A DNA stretch of 64,000 nucleotides from Xenophilus arseniciresistens (lineage in GTDB: Bacteria; Pseudomonadota; Gammaproteobacteria; Burkholderiales; Burkholderiaceae_C), in contig NZ_JAQIPB010000009.1 in the NCBI RefSeq assembly GCF_028023875.1, positions 203,616-267,615 on the forward strand, written 5' to 3'. Shown here one piece after another: positions 9,001 to 17,815 of this stretch (position 1 is its first letter; the number at the start of each line of letters is the position of its first letter). Below the pieces are notes generated by a model. The model had not been told where the DNA came from and made no database searches. It was given only the letters and a program-made list of their open reading frames with translations. Position numbers and translations under genes: made by a program.

Positions 9001-10291
9001 CGCCGGCCACGGCCAGCCCGGCCACCTGGCCCTTGGCGTGGTAGCGGCTGGGGGCATCGGCCGGGCCCTGCCAGCTCAGCTCGATCTGCTCGACCAGGCC
9101 CTGCGGCGCGCGGCTGGCCAGCAGCTTGCGCACGGCATCGCCCAGCGGCAGGCGGTCGGCGATCAGCGCCAGCGCACCCAGGTCCAGCCGGTCCGCGCGC
9201 AGCACGCCGGTCTCGGGCAGCTTCGCCTGCTCGGCCTCGCGCCGGAACCACAGGTTGCCGCCGGACCAGCGCTCGCCCTGGCCGGTGGTGAACTGCAGCG
9301 CCTGGGTCGAAAACTCGAAGAAGGCCGGCGACTGCTGCACCGACACGCGGCCGGTGAGGTCGCGCAGCACCAGCGGCTGCAGCTGGGCGCCCAGCACGGT
9401 GTTCACGCGCGAGAGTGCCAGGTCGGCCACGCCGCCCACCGGCTGGCCCTGCGCCACGTCGATCCAGGCGCGCAGCGCGCCGCTGCCCTCGCGGATGCGC
9501 GCGTCCAGCGTCACGTACTGGCCCAGGCGCGAGACGTCGATGTGCGGCAGCTGGGCATGGATCTGCCCCTGCCAGCGCTTCCAGTCGCCGGGGCGCGTGC
9601 TCAGCAGCGGCTGGCGGAACTGGGCGCTGAGCGTGAAGCGCTGGCCCCAGCCCTCGGGCGGCGTGGCGTCCAGCCGCATCTGGTGGCGCCGGCCGCCGTT
9701 GCGCGCGACGAAGCGCACGTCCGACAGCAGCAGCGGCGCCGCACCGCGGGCCTCGTCGGTCCAGCGCACGGTGCCGCGGGCCACCACGAACTCGCGCTGC
9801 GCGAAGAACCAGTCGGCGATGGCCGTGTCGCCGTCGATGCGGGCGCTGTCGCTGGACAGGTCCAGCCCGGCCACGTGCAGGCGCCCTTCGCGCGACAGCC
9901 GCATGTCCACCTCGACCTGCTCGATGTAGAGCTGCTCGAAGCCCAGGCGCCACACCGAGCGCGGCGACACGCTCACCACCACGCGCGCCAGGCGCAGGGC
10001 GTCGCGGCCGGCGCTGTCCTGCAGCGCCACGTCGTGCAGCTCGATGGTGGGGAACAGGCTGTTGGATTCGGCCTGGATCGCCCCGATGCGAACGGGAGCC
10101 CCTACGGCCCGGCTGGCCTGGGTTTCCAGCAAGCCGCGCCACTCGCCGATTCGCGGCACAATCCACGCGTGCAGGACCAGCAGCAGGATGCCGAACAGCA
10201 GCCAGGCCGCACCCAGCAGCCCGAGCAGCCAGCGTGCCATCACAGCCGTCGATCTGAGCAGTCGTGAAGGGATGGGCGTCGAGACATTCAT
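6062..10291 (-). CDS. yhdP: YhdP-family AsmA-like envelope protein
   Basis: This is a very large protein of 1409 residues with one N-terminal transmembrane anchor (about 20-44) and a long periplasmic part built of repeated beta-rich AsmA-like segments. The C-terminal segment holds the conserved FDFIRGDARISNG, MEGSADI and INAGTAALVA blocks of the YhdP family. In E. coli, YhdP is one of the AsmA-like bridges that move phospholipid from inner to outer membrane. Length and start agree with that family. It is divergent from glnE across 151 bases and overlaps the nitrilase gene at its 3' end. Confidence 0.92.
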   Translation of the reverse strand: MNVSTPIPSRLLRSTAVMARWLLGLLGAAWLLFGILLLVLHAWIVPRIGEWRGLLETQASRAVGAPVRIGAIQAESNSLFPTIELHDVALQDSAGRDALRLARVVVSVSPRSVWRLGFEQLYIEQVEVDMRLSREGRLHVAGLDLSSDSARIDGDTAIADWFFAQREFVVARGTVRWTDEARGAAPLLLSDVRFVARNGGRRHQMRLDATPPEGWGQRFTLSAQFRQPLLSTRPGDWKRWQGQIHAQLPHIDVSRLGQYVTLDARIREGSGALRAWIDVAQGQPVGGVADLALSRVNTVLGAQLQPLVLRDLTGRVSVQQSPAFFEFSTQALQFTTGQGERWSGGNLWFRREAEQAKLPETGVLRADRLDLGALALIADRLPLGDAVRKLLASRAPQGLVEQIELSWQGPADAPSRYHAKGQVAGLAVAGDVPLPAPGPTAHPPVGTPGIRGLSGSFELNQDGGHAQLSIDQGALEFPGVFEQPVLPLDSATARAQWKIQGERIELSVPELRFANADAAGTARASWHTADAATSGSRSRFPGVLDLQGTLTRANGTRVWRYLPLSIPQDTRDYVQQAVRQGTASSVDFRVRGDLWDVPFNDPRQGEFRIAAKVRDVQFAYVPPPPPAQAAKVPADDVRTLPWPALAGVSGELIFERSGMQVRNARGHLAGATQMEVFQGEARIANMAVHDALLTVDARMRGPLGELTRLGVPLLRTLPEAHAFASGVRGEGQADYRLQMQMPLAHSANVKVQAQIGLAGNTLQLAPGTPQFSQVQGPLRFTESGFSLDGLQAQWAGGPFQVQGQGRWDRAQTELDLRAQGRFTAEGLRGLHEWPWLTGLARGAEGGAAYSAQVALRQGRPSFELRSDLQGLGLPWPAPLNKAAADALPLLVRQQISERRPDGHPLREHFEARLGDVASADYVSDVSEETPKLLQGAVRLGKEAVTAARLPASGAMAEVALPRVDVDAWRQLMNPGTAAAGTPPGAAAAAPADHPWAPSRVQLHTDELVVAGRTLRQVALAGTREGQLWHARIDARELSGDVAYNLRQAGRLHARLARLKIEAGAADQVESLLDEQPHTLPALDVVVDELELFGRQLGRLEIEAVNQGGSLNEWRLNRLNLKTPEAEFRAQGKWSAVPGAASGPRQTALDFHLAIQDAGALLRRFGMADVLARGQGALAGQVQWRGSPFAIDHPSLAGQLHLDVNSGQFLKAEPGIAKLLGVLSLQALPRRFTLDFRDIFSAGFAFDFIRGDARISNGVAQTNNLQMKGVNAAVLMEGSADIAHETQNLRVVVVPEINAGTAALVATAINPAIGIGAFLAQAVLSRPLVAATTREFEIAGTWADPRVTQVPRRTTGASAGGAPPAPVTPLPRLLPDLPALPSLPVPSLPGLPDWMLGGARSTPPTENHTP

Positions 10292-10442
10292 GAGGGAGCG
10301 CGCGGTGTCGGAAATTATGACTGCCGGTTCGCCACCGGGTTCCGCCCGGCGATGCGCACACTTGCGCTGAACCGCGAGAACCTCCCAGAACGCCAGTCAG
10401 AACGCCGCCAGAACGCCTGTCTCGTCGCCCCGAACCGTCACC

Positions 10443-13196
10443 GTGCCTTCATCTGCCTACTCGCGCTTCGTTCAACGTCTGCGCCGCCGTTATGCCCAGG
10501 AACTGAGCCTGCTGCCGGCCGGTGCGCCCTTGCGGGAGCACATGCGCGGCGCCTATGCCGCGCTGCGCGAGAGCGGCCATGGCGCCGGCGATGCGCTGCG
10601 CATCGTGCGCCAGCTCGTCATGGAGCGCCTGGTGATGCTGGACTGCGACGAGCGCTGCGAGCTGGGCGTGGTCACGCGCGCCGTCACGCACCTGGCCGAA
10701 TTCGCGCTCGACGTGGCCTGCACCGAGGCCTTTGCCGAACTCGACGCCGTCCACGGCGCCCCGCTCACGCCCGAGGGCGAGCGCGCCCAGCTCTGGGTGG
10801 TGGGCATGGGCAAGCTGGGCGCGCGCGAGCTCAATGTCTCCAGCGACATCGACCTGATCTACATCTACGACCAGGACGGCGACACGGCCGGCAATGCCGA
10901 CGGGCGCGGCCGGCTGTCCAACCAGGAATACTTCGCCCGGGCCGTCAAGCGCATCTATGCGCTGGTGGGCGAGACCACCGAGCACGGCTTCGTCTTTCGC
11001 GTCGACCTGGCGCTGCGGCCCAACGGCAACTCCGGCCCCAGCGTGGTGTCGCTCGGCGCCCTGGAAGACTACCTGCAGGTGCAGGGCCGCGAGTGGGAGC
11101 GCTTCGCCTGGCTCAAGAGCCGCGTGGTGGCGCCGCGCACCAGCATCGCCAGCGGCTCGGCCCAGGGGCTGCGCGGCGTGGTGCTGCCCTTCGTCTTTCG
11201 CAAGTACCTGGACTACAACGTCTTCGAGTCGCTGCGCGTGCTGCACCGGCAGATCCGCGAGCAGGCCGCGCGCCGCAGCGCCGGCCGGCCCGAGCGCGCC
11301 AACGACGTCAAGCTCTCGCGCGGCGGCATCCGCGAGATCGAGTTCATCGTGCAGCTGCTGCAGGTGGTGCGCGGCGGCCAGTTCCCCGAGCTGCGCACCC
11401 GTCCCACGCTCGAAGGCCTGCAGCGCGTGGCCCGCGCGGGCCTGATGCCGCAGGAAACCGCCGACGCCCTGGCGCGCGCCTATGTCTTCCTGCGCCAGGT
11501 CGAGCACCGCGTCCAGTACCTGGACGACCAGCAGACCCACATGCTGCCCGTGGCCGACGACGACCTGCTGTGGGTGGCCGGCACGCTGGGATTTCCCGAC
11601 TGCTGCGCCTTCCTGGCCGAGCTGGATACGCACCGCGAGCTGGTGGCCGAGGAATTCGACCGGCTGCTGGGCGGCGACAAGCGCTGCACGGGCGGCCAGT
11701 GCAAGGGCCCCAAGGGCGGCGCAACGCCGGCCATCGACCTGAACGAGCTGCTGGCCGAGCTGCCGCCGCGCTTTGCCGAACGCATGCAGGCCTGGTGCGA
11801 GCACCCGCGCATCCTGGCTCTGCGCGACGAGACCCGTGCGCGCCTGCGCCAGCTGGTGCGGCGTACCGGCCAGTGGCTGCGCCAGACCGATGAAGGCGAC
11901 GAGAGCGGCGAACCCCGGCCCGTGGAGGCCGCGCTGCGCTGGGCCGACTGGATCGAGCCGCTGCTGCGCCGCGAGAGCTACCTGGCCCTGCTGGTCGAGC
12001 GCCCCATGGTGCAGGACCGCCTGCTGCGCCTGCTGGCCTCGGCCAAATGGCCCGCGCGCTATCTGATGCAGCACCCGGGCGTGATCGACGAGCTGGCCGG
12101 CCCGCAGATGCTGGCCGGCCGCTTCGACGCGGCCGAATTCGAGCAGGAACTCGAGGCGCGCCACGCCTCGCTCAGCCGCACGGGCGAGGCCGACGAGGAA
12201 TCGCTCATGAGCCTGCTGCGCCGGGCTCACCATGCCGAGGTCTTCCGCACGCTGGCGCGCGACGTGGATGGCCACCTGAGCGTGGAGCAGGTGGCCGACG
12301 ACCTCAGCGCGCTGGCCGACACGGTGCTGCGCATCACCGCGCGCTGGTGCTGGCCGCTGGTGCGCAACCGGCACCGCGAGACGCCGCAGTTCGCCGTCAT
12401 CGGCTACGGCAAGCTGGGCGGCAAGGAGCTGGGCTACGGCAGCGACCTGGACATCGTCTTCGTCTACGAGGACGACGACGAGCGCGCGGGCGATGTGTAT
12501 GCCGCCTACGTGCGGCGGCTGATCAACTGGCTCACCGTCAAGACCCGCGAGGGCGATCTGTTCGAGATCGACACCGCGCTGCGGCCCAACGGCAACTCGG
12601 GCCTGCTGTGCACCAGCTTCGACGCGTTCGAGAAGTACCAGCTCGGCCGCGGCAGCAACACCGCCTGGACCTGGGAGCACCAGGCCATGACGCGCGCGCG
12701 CTTCGTTCTGGGGGATGACCTGGCTCCCGCCACGCCCGCCACCGACGCGTCCTCGCTGCGGGCGCGCTTCGACGCCGTGCGCGAAGCCGTCATCACCGCC
12801 CCGCGCGACTGCGCTGCGCTGCGCGAAGAGATCATCGCGATGCGCGAGAAGATGCGCTCGGCCCATCCGGTCAAGCCGGGGCTCTTCGATTTCAAGCACA
12901 GCCCCGGCGGCATGATCGATGCGGAATTCGCGGTGCAATACCTGGTGCTGTCGGCCTCCGCCGAGCACCCCGAGCTGCGGCCCAACCTGGGCAACATCAC
13001 GCTGATGCAGCGCGCCGAGGACGCGGGCCTGCTGCCCGCAGGCGTGGGCCGGCAGGCCGGTGCGGCCTATCGCGAACTGCGCCGCATGCAGCACCGCGCC
13101 CGCCTGGACGAAGCCCCGACCCAACTGCCGCTGGAGCGCGTGAGCAAGCAGCGCGAAGCCATGCAGGCCCTGTGGAATGCTGTCTTCAATGATTGA
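10443..13196 (+). CDS. glnE: Bifunctional glutamine synthetase adenylyltransferase/adenylyl-removing enzyme
   Basis: GlnE adds AMP to, or removes it from, glutamine synthetase in response to P-II protein. The 917-residue product has both nucleotidyltransferase cores: GMGKLGARELNVSSDIDL starting at residue 121 (adenylyl-removing half) and GYGKLGGKELGYGSDLDI near residue 650 (adenylylating half). Each is followed by an ALRPNGNSG motif. Length is close to the E. coli enzyme (946). The start is GTG at 10443; no ATG upstream keeps the frame. A P-II gene (glnK) lies elsewhere in the window at 63472-63810. The 3' end overlaps rlpA. Confidence 0.96.
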   Translation: MPSSAYSRFVQRLRRRYAQELSLLPAGAPLREHMRGAYAALRESGHGAGDALRIVRQLVMERLVMLDCDERCELGVVTRAVTHLAEFALDVACTEAFAELDAVHGAPLTPEGERAQLWVVGMGKLGARELNVSSDIDLIYIYDQDGDTAGNADGRGRLSNQEYFARAVKRIYALVGETTEHGFVFRVDLALRPNGNSGPSVVSLGALEDYLQVQGREWERFAWLKSRVVAPRTSIASGSAQGLRGVVLPFVFRKYLDYNVFESLRVLHRQIREQAARRSAGRPERANDVKLSRGGIREIEFIVQLLQVVRGGQFPELRTRPTLEGLQRVARAGLMPQETADALARAYVFLRQVEHRVQYLDDQQTHMLPVADDDLLWVAGTLGFPDCCAFLAELDTHRELVAEEFDRLLGGDKRCTGGQCKGPKGGATPAIDLNELLAELPPRFAERMQAWCEHPRILALRDETRARLRQLVRRTGQWLRQTDEGDESGEPRPVEAALRWADWIEPLLRRESYLALLVERPMVQDRLLRLLASAKWPARYLMQHPGVIDELAGPQMLAGRFDAAEFEQELEARHASLSRTGEADEESLMSLLRRAHHAEVFRTLARDVDGHLSVEQVADDLSALADTVLRITARWCWPLVRNRHRETPQFAVIGYGKLGGKELGYGSDLDIVFVYEDDDERAGDVYAAYVRRLINWLTVKTREGDLFEIDTALRPNGNSGLLCTSFDAFEKYQLGRGSNTAWTWEHQAMTRARFVLGDDLAPATPATDASSLRARFDAVREAVITAPRDCAALREEIIAMREKMRSAHPVKPGLFDFKHSPGGMIDAEFAVQYLVLSASAEHPELRPNLGNITLMQRAEDAGLLPAGVGRQAGAAYRELRRMQHRARLDEAPTQLPLERVSKQREAMQALWNAVFND

Positions 13197-14502
13197 ACTA
13201 AAGCGCACCCCAGGCCGCTTCGCGGTTTGTTTTTCGAGAACCTCGCTTGGGCTGAGCGCCGCTGCCATAGCCCTGCTGCTGGCAGGCTGCGCCAGCGGGC
13301 CCGGTGGGCGCATCGGCAGCGACGGCGCCGAAGCCCGTCCGCCGGCCGGACTGGACCGCGTGCCGTCGGCCGAGCCGCGCGAGGAGCCCATCCGCCAAAG
13401 CGGCAGCACCAGCAAGCCCTACACCGTGCTGGGCCGCAGCTACACGCCGCTGACCGACGACCGGCCCTTCAGCGAACGCGGGCTGGCTTCCTGGTACGGC
13501 CGCAAGTTCCATGGCGCCTCCACGGCCAGCGGCGAGCCCTACGACATGTATGCGATGACGGCCGCCCACAAGACGCTGCCGCTGCCCAGCTACGTGCGGG
13601 TGCGCAACCCGGCCAACGGGCGCGAAGTGATCCTGCGCGTGAACGACCGCGGCCCCTTCCACGAGGACCGCATCATCGACCTGAGCTACACGGCCGCGCT
13701 GCAGCTCGATCTGCTGCGCGGCGTGGCGCCGGTGGAGATCGAGCGCATCACCAATGCCGACATCCGCGCAGGCACCTGGCGCCGGCCCGGCGATGCGCAG
13801 CCGGTGCTGGCGCGTGCGGGCGCCACTCCCGCCGCCACCCCCGCCGCTGCGGCAGCGCCTTCTGCCGCGAGCACCGTGCCCACGGCCGTGTCTTCGCGCG
13901 ATGCGCGCGGCGTGCCCGTGGCGTGGGTGGTGCCTGCCGTCGCCGGTGCCGGCGCCTCGCAGCCGCGCCGTGCTGCGCCAGCGGCCCCTGCTCCGGCTCC
14001 GGCCGCACCCGTGCTGCTGGCGCAGGCCGACATCCCGCCCATCCGCGTGCAGCCCACGCCGCCGCAGTCGCCCCAGGTGCTGAGCGACACCGCGCCGCCG
14101 CCGCGCTTTGGCAGCATGCAGACCAACGACCTGCCGCCGCTGGAGCCCGCGCCGGCGCCGCCAGCAGCGCCCTTGTCCACCGCGGCGCAGGCGCCGGCAC
14201 CTGCGCCCGCTGCAACCGCCGCGCCCACCGCACCCACCGCGCCCGCCGCACCACAGGCCGCCGACACCCGCGGCTTCTGGGTGCAGCTGGGGGCCTTTCG
14301 CGAGCCCGGCGGCGCGCAGACGCTGCAGGCCCGCACCGCCCGGGAGCTGCCGGCCCTGGGCCCGCAGATGCGCGTGTTCAGCGAAGGCGGCACGCACCGC
14401 CTGCAGGCCGGGCCCTACCCCTCGCGCGAGGTGGCGCAGGACCTGGGCCTGCAATTGCGCAACGGCCTGGGCCTGGTGCCCATCGTCGTCGAGCGCCGCT
14501 GA
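13189..14502 (+). CDS. rlpA: Septal-ring lytic transglycosylase RlpA (lipoprotein with SPOR domain)
   Basis: This outer-membrane lipoprotein acts on denuded glycan strands at the division septum. It has a signal peptide and lipobox LLLAGC, then a double-psi beta-barrel at about residues 95-190 (GLASWYGRKFHG, NPANGREVILRVNDRGPF). A long Ala/Pro-rich linker of some 160 residues follows, and a C-terminal SPOR domain begins at FWVQLGAF (about 362). I chose the ATG at 13189, which overlaps the glnE stop. An in-frame ATG at 13177 is also possible and would add four residues. The linker is low-complexity and likely flexible. Confidence 0.92.
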   Translation: MIELKRTPGRFAVCFSRTSLGLSAAAIALLLAGCASGPGGRIGSDGAEARPPAGLDRVPSAEPREEPIRQSGSTSKPYTVLGRSYTPLTDDRPFSERGLASWYGRKFHGASTASGEPYDMYAMTAAHKTLPLPSYVRVRNPANGREVILRVNDRGPFHEDRIIDLSYTAALQLDLLRGVAPVEIERITNADIRAGTWRRPGDAQPVLARAGATPAATPAAAAAPSAASTVPTAVSSRDARGVPVAWVVPAVAGAGASQPRRAAPAAPAPAPAAPVLLAQADIPPIRVQPTPPQSPQVLSDTAPPPRFGSMQTNDLPPLEPAPAPPAAPLSTAAQAPAPAPAATAAPTAPTAPAAPQAADTRGFWVQLGAFREPGGAQTLQARTARELPALGPQMRVFSEGGTHRLQAGPYPSREVAQDLGLQLRNGLGLVPIVVERR

Positions 14503-14715
14503 CAAGGTTTCGCCGCCAGCGCATGGCTGCGTTGGGGCACCCCGCCTCGCGCTGCGCTTGAGCGCCGAACGGAATGAAGCATGCGGCGCGTTGCGCCGCC
14601 TCTGAACTTGCCGCAAACTGGCCCGGCCCAGGACGGCGACGCGGCTTGTGCCATGCGCCGTCCGGGTGCCCGTGCGGAAGGTCCGCAGCGGGCCTTCCAG
14701 TGCTTCGGAGCAGAC

Positions 14716-16095
14716 ATGCCGACCTCCCCCTTCGATCGTTCCCGCTGGCCCGTGCTGTGCAGCACGCTGGGCCTGGCCCTGTTGCTGGGCGCCTGCGCCT
14801 CGCAAACGCCGCAGACGCCGCAGAACCCCGCCGCCGCTGCGGCCCCGCCCGCTGCGGCCGTCACGCCGCTGCCCGTCGACGCCGCGCTGCGCGCGCAGGC
14901 GCAGGCCGAGGTCGCGCCCTATCTGAAGACGCTGGAGTCGCTGGTGGCCATCGAGTCCGGCAGCCGCGACCTCGAAGGCCTGTCCAAACTCAGCGGCGTC
15001 ATCGCCGGACGACTGCGCCAGGCCGGCATGCAGGTGGAGCTCAAGCCCACGCGCGCGCCGGACTTCCACCCGCAGCTCAAGGGCGCCGAGCTGGGCCAGA
15101 TGGTGTATGCCACCAAGGCCGGCAAGGGCGCCAAGAAGGTGCTGCTGATCGCGCACATGGACACCGTCTATGCGCGCGGCATGGCGGCCAAGCAGCCCTT
15201 TCGCATCGACGGCGACCGCGCCTACGGACTGGGCATCGCCGACGACAAGCAGGGCGTGGCGCTGATCCTGCATCTGGTGGACCTGCTGGCGCGCAACGGC
15301 TTTTCCGACTATGCGCAGCTGGGCGTGCTGATCAACGGCGACGAGGAAGTGGGCTCGCCGGGCTCGGGCGCCTTCCTGACCCAGCTGGGCAGCGAGTACG
15401 ACGCGGTCTTCTCCTTTGAAGGCGGCGGCAGCGCCACCGCCGACGGGCGCGACATGGTGCGCCTGGCCACCAGCAGCATCGCCATCGTCGAGATGAAGGT
15501 CACGGGCAAGGCCAGCCATGCCGGCTCGGCCCCGCACCTGGGGCGCAACGCGCTGTACGAGCTGTCGCACCAGATGCTCAAGAGCCGGCAGTTCGGCGAC
15601 CCGGCCAAGGGCCTGCAGATCAACTGGACCGTGGCCAATGCGGGCGGCTCGCGCAACGTGATCCCGGCCGAGGCCACGGCCATCGCCGACGTGCGCTCCC
15701 TCACCAACGCCGATCTGGACCTGATGGAGGCCGCGCTCAAGAAGTCCATCGAGGAGAAGCTGATCCCCGACACCCGCATCGACCTGAGCTCCTATCGCAG
15801 CCGCCCGGCCTTCGTCTCCAACGCGGCTTCGCGCGCGCTGGCCGAGCATGCGCGCAGCACGTATGCCGGGCTCAATCTGCCCATGGACGTGCGCGAGCGC
15901 GCGACCGGCGGCGGCACCGACGCCGCTTTCGCCGGCCTGCGCCCCAAGGGCGGCGTGCTGGAGAGCTTCGGCCTGCGCGGCTTCGGCGCGCACTCCAATG
16001 ACGACGAGTACGTGCTCGTGTCCAACATCGCGCCGCGCCTGTACCTGGCCACGCGCATGGTCATGGACACCGGGCGCGGCCAGGTGCGCTGGTAG
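14716..16095 (+). CDS. M20-family metallopeptidase (glutamate carboxypeptidase type), lipoprotein
   Basis: The 459-residue secreted peptidase begins with a lipoprotein signal ending LLLGAC. The M20A catalytic fold follows, with zinc-site motifs LIAHMDTVY (His, about 145), GIADDKQG (bridging Asp) and NGDEEVGSPGS (catalytic and ligand Glu). The SHAGSAP block of the dimerisation domain is present. It resembles carboxypeptidase G2, which releases C-terminal glutamate. The frame extends upstream, but only the MPTSPFDRS start gives a signal peptide. It follows rlpA by 213 bases that include a short perfect hairpin at 14584-14600. The substrate here is unknown. Confidence 0.88.
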   Translation: MPTSPFDRSRWPVLCSTLGLALLLGACASQTPQTPQNPAAAAAPPAAAVTPLPVDAALRAQAQAEVAPYLKTLESLVAIESGSRDLEGLSKLSGVIAGRLRQAGMQVELKPTRAPDFHPQLKGAELGQMVYATKAGKGAKKVLLIAHMDTVYARGMAAKQPFRIDGDRAYGLGIADDKQGVALILHLVDLLARNGFSDYAQLGVLINGDEEVGSPGSGAFLTQLGSEYDAVFSFEGGGSATADGRDMVRLATSSIAIVEMKVTGKASHAGSAPHLGRNALYELSHQMLKSRQFGDPAKGLQINWTVANAGGSRNVIPAEATAIADVRSLTNADLDLMEAALKKSIEEKLIPDTRIDLSSYRSRPAFVSNAASRALAEHARSTYAGLNLPMDVRERATGGGTDAAFAGLRPKGGVLESFGLRGFGAHSNDDEYVLVSNIAPRLYLATRMVMDTGRGQVRW

Positions 16096-16126
16096 CAGCC
16101 GCCCAAGGCCTGGCCGCTCCCGCGCT

Positions 16127-17011
16127 TCAGGCCTGCGCCAGCCGAGCCACGATGCGCGCCAGCTTGTCGGGGTTGCGCTGGGTGTGGATGCTGACGATGC
16201 GCTCGTCGGACCATTCGAAGGCCTGCACCGACTCGAGCTGGCCCTGCACGAAGCGCAGCAGCCCGGGCTCGCCATTGACCATCGCCACCTGCGTGCGCAC
16301 CTCGCCCAGGAAGCGACGGCAGACGGCGTAATAGAGCATGGCCACGCGCTGGCCGCCCAGCAGCGGCCGGCCGAAGGAAGGCACCTTGCCGCCGCCGTCG
16401 CTGATCAGCACCACGTCGTCGGCCAGGGCAGCCTTGAGCCCCTGCAGATCGCCATGCTGGGCCGCTTCGGCAAAGGCGCGCAGCAGGCGCAGGCGCTGGT
16501 CCTGCGGCACGCTCTGGCGCGGGCGCTCGGCCTGCACCACCTGGGCCTTGGCGCGGTGCACCAGCTGGCGGCATGCGGCTTCGGTCTTGCCCAGCGTGGC
16601 GGCGATCTCGGCATAGTCGGCGTCGAAGACCTCGCGCAGCAGGAAGGCCGCGCGCGCTTCGGGCGCCAGCCGCTCCAGCACCGTGAGCAGCGCCACCGAC
16701 AGCGCGCCCGCCCGCCCCACCAGTTCCTCGGGCGTGGGTGGGCTGTGTTCCACCAGTGGCTCGGGCAGCCAGGTGCCCACGTAGTGCTCGCGCTGCGTGC
16801 GCGCGGTGCGCAGGCGGTCGATCGCTAGGCGCGTGGTCACGGTGACCAGCCAGGCCTCGGCGTTGGCGATCACGTCGCGCGCGGCCTCGTGCCAGCGCAG
16901 CCAGACGTCCTGCACCACGTCCTCGGCCTCGGCGACCGAGCCCAGCATGCGGTAGGCGATGCCCTGCAGCCGGGGGCGCAGGCGTTCAAAGAGGCGGGTG
17001 GCTTCGTCCAT
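16127..17011 (-). CDS. ECF41-family RNA polymerase sigma factor with C-terminal SnoaL-like domain
   Basis: The 294-residue sigma factor has region 2 (AYRMLGSVAEAEDVVQDVW), region 4 (FDADYAEIAATLGKTEAACRQLVHRA) and a SnoaL/NTF2-like C-terminal extension of about 110 residues. Both hallmarks of the ECF41 group are visible: WLPEP in the linker between regions 2 and 4, and DGGGK (usually DGGGR) in the C-terminal domain. In this group the extension, rather than an anti-sigma protein, controls activity. A perfect ECF41-type promoter lies directly upstream. It is divergent from a glutathione peroxidase gene, whereas ECF41 genes are more often next to carboxymuconolactone-decarboxylase-like genes. 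Confidence 0.92.
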   Translation of the reverse strand: MDEATRLFERLRPRLQGIAYRMLGSVAEAEDVVQDVWLRWHEAARDVIANAEAWLVTVTTRLAIDRLRTARTQREHYVGTWLPEPLVEHSPPTPEELVGRAGALSVALLTVLERLAPEARAAFLLREVFDADYAEIAATLGKTEAACRQLVHRAKAQVVQAERPRQSVPQDQRLRLLRAFAEAAQHGDLQGLKAALADDVVLISDGGGKVPSFGRPLLGGQRVAMLYYAVCRRFLGEVRTQVAMVNGEPGLLRFVQGQLESVQAFEWSDERIVSIHTQRNPDKLARIVARLAQA

Positions 17012-17019
17012 GAGAGCAA

Positions 17020-17046
17020 GACGTCTGGCGGCGGCGGCCTGTGACA
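17020..17046 (-). promoter_or_regulatory. ECF41-type autoregulatory promoter
   Basis: Read on the minus strand, TGTCACA (17046-17040) is followed by exactly 16 bases and then CGTC (17023-17020). This matches the published ECF41 consensus TGTCACA-N16-CGTC as I remember it. The -10 box is only 8 bases from the sigma-factor ATG, so the transcript would be leaderless or nearly so. Confidence 0.8.
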
Positions 17047-17218
17047 GGCAGGCCGCGCTGCGCGAAGGCGGCATCGTGACACAGCCCGGGGGCTTGCGCG
17101 GCGCTCTTCCTCCAGGGCAGCCTCCCGTGCCGATGGCCGGGTGCGTGACAGGGGCGGCGCCGGCGCGCGATGATGGGCGCCCGCGCCGCACCGGCGCATC
17201 CGTGCCGCAGCCGCCTCT

Positions 17219-17815
17219 ATGCGCCTTCCTGCCGTTCTCGTTCTCTTTCTTCTTGCCGCCGCCAGCCTGGGTGCGTCGGCCGCCGACTTGCCCGCTGCGG
17301 GCACCAAGGCCGCGCCGGCGCCGGCCGGCTGCCCGCCCCTGCTGGACAAGCGCTTCGACCGCCTGCAGGACGAAAAGCCGCAGGACCTGTGCCAGTACGC
17401 AGGCCGCGTGCTGCTGGTGGTCAACACCGCGAGCTTCTGCGGTTTCACCAAACAGTACGCGGGCCTGGAGGCGCTGGAGCAACGCTACCGCGCCCGCGGC
17501 TTCACGGTGCTGGGCTTCCCGTCGAACGACTTCGCGCAGGAAAAGGGCAGCAACGCCGAGATCGCCGAGTTCTGCGAAAGCACCTTCGGCGTCAAGTTCC
17601 CCATGTTCGTCAAGAGCGCCGTGCGCGGCAGCGACGCCAACCCGCTGTTTCGCGAACTGGCGGCGCAGACCGGCACCACGCCCAAATGGAACTTCTACAA
17701 GTACCTGGTGGGCCGCGACGGGCGCGTGGTGCAGGCCTTCTCGAGCATGACGGCGCCCGACGACGCGGCGCTGGTCAAGGCACTGGAAGCGCAGCTGGCC
17801 GTGCCGGCGCGCTGA
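17219..17815 (+). CDS. Periplasmic glutathione peroxidase
   Basis: The 198-residue thiol peroxidase has an N-terminal signal peptide (about 1-21). It keeps the peroxidatic cysteine C74 in NTASFCGFT and the downstream KWNFYKYLV motif with the catalytic Trp/Asn. The second motif reads FPSNDF instead of the classical FPCNQF, so the usual second Cys is Ser. This variant is common in proteobacterial members, which may use thioredoxin-like donors. It is divergent from the ECF41 gene, with 207 bases between. Whether the sigma factor controls it is not shown; I found no ECF41 box facing this gene. Confidence 0.88.
   Translation: MRLPAVLVLFLLAAASLGASAADLPAAGTKAAPAPAGCPPLLDKRFDRLQDEKPQDLCQYAGRVLLVVNTASFCGFTKQYAGLEALEQRYRARGFTVLGFPSNDFAQEKGSNAEIAEFCESTFGVKFPMFVKSAVRGSDANPLFRELAAQTGTTPKWNFYKYLVGRDGRVVQAFSSMTAPDDAALVKALEAQLAVPAR

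Noticed and set aside
3024..10267. Very long plus-strand open frames opposite the kinase, nitrilase and yhdP genes
   Set aside because: Their products are His/Gln/Arg/Gly-rich without any domain, and the minus-strand readings are well-known proteins. Long antisense frames are expected at this GC content.
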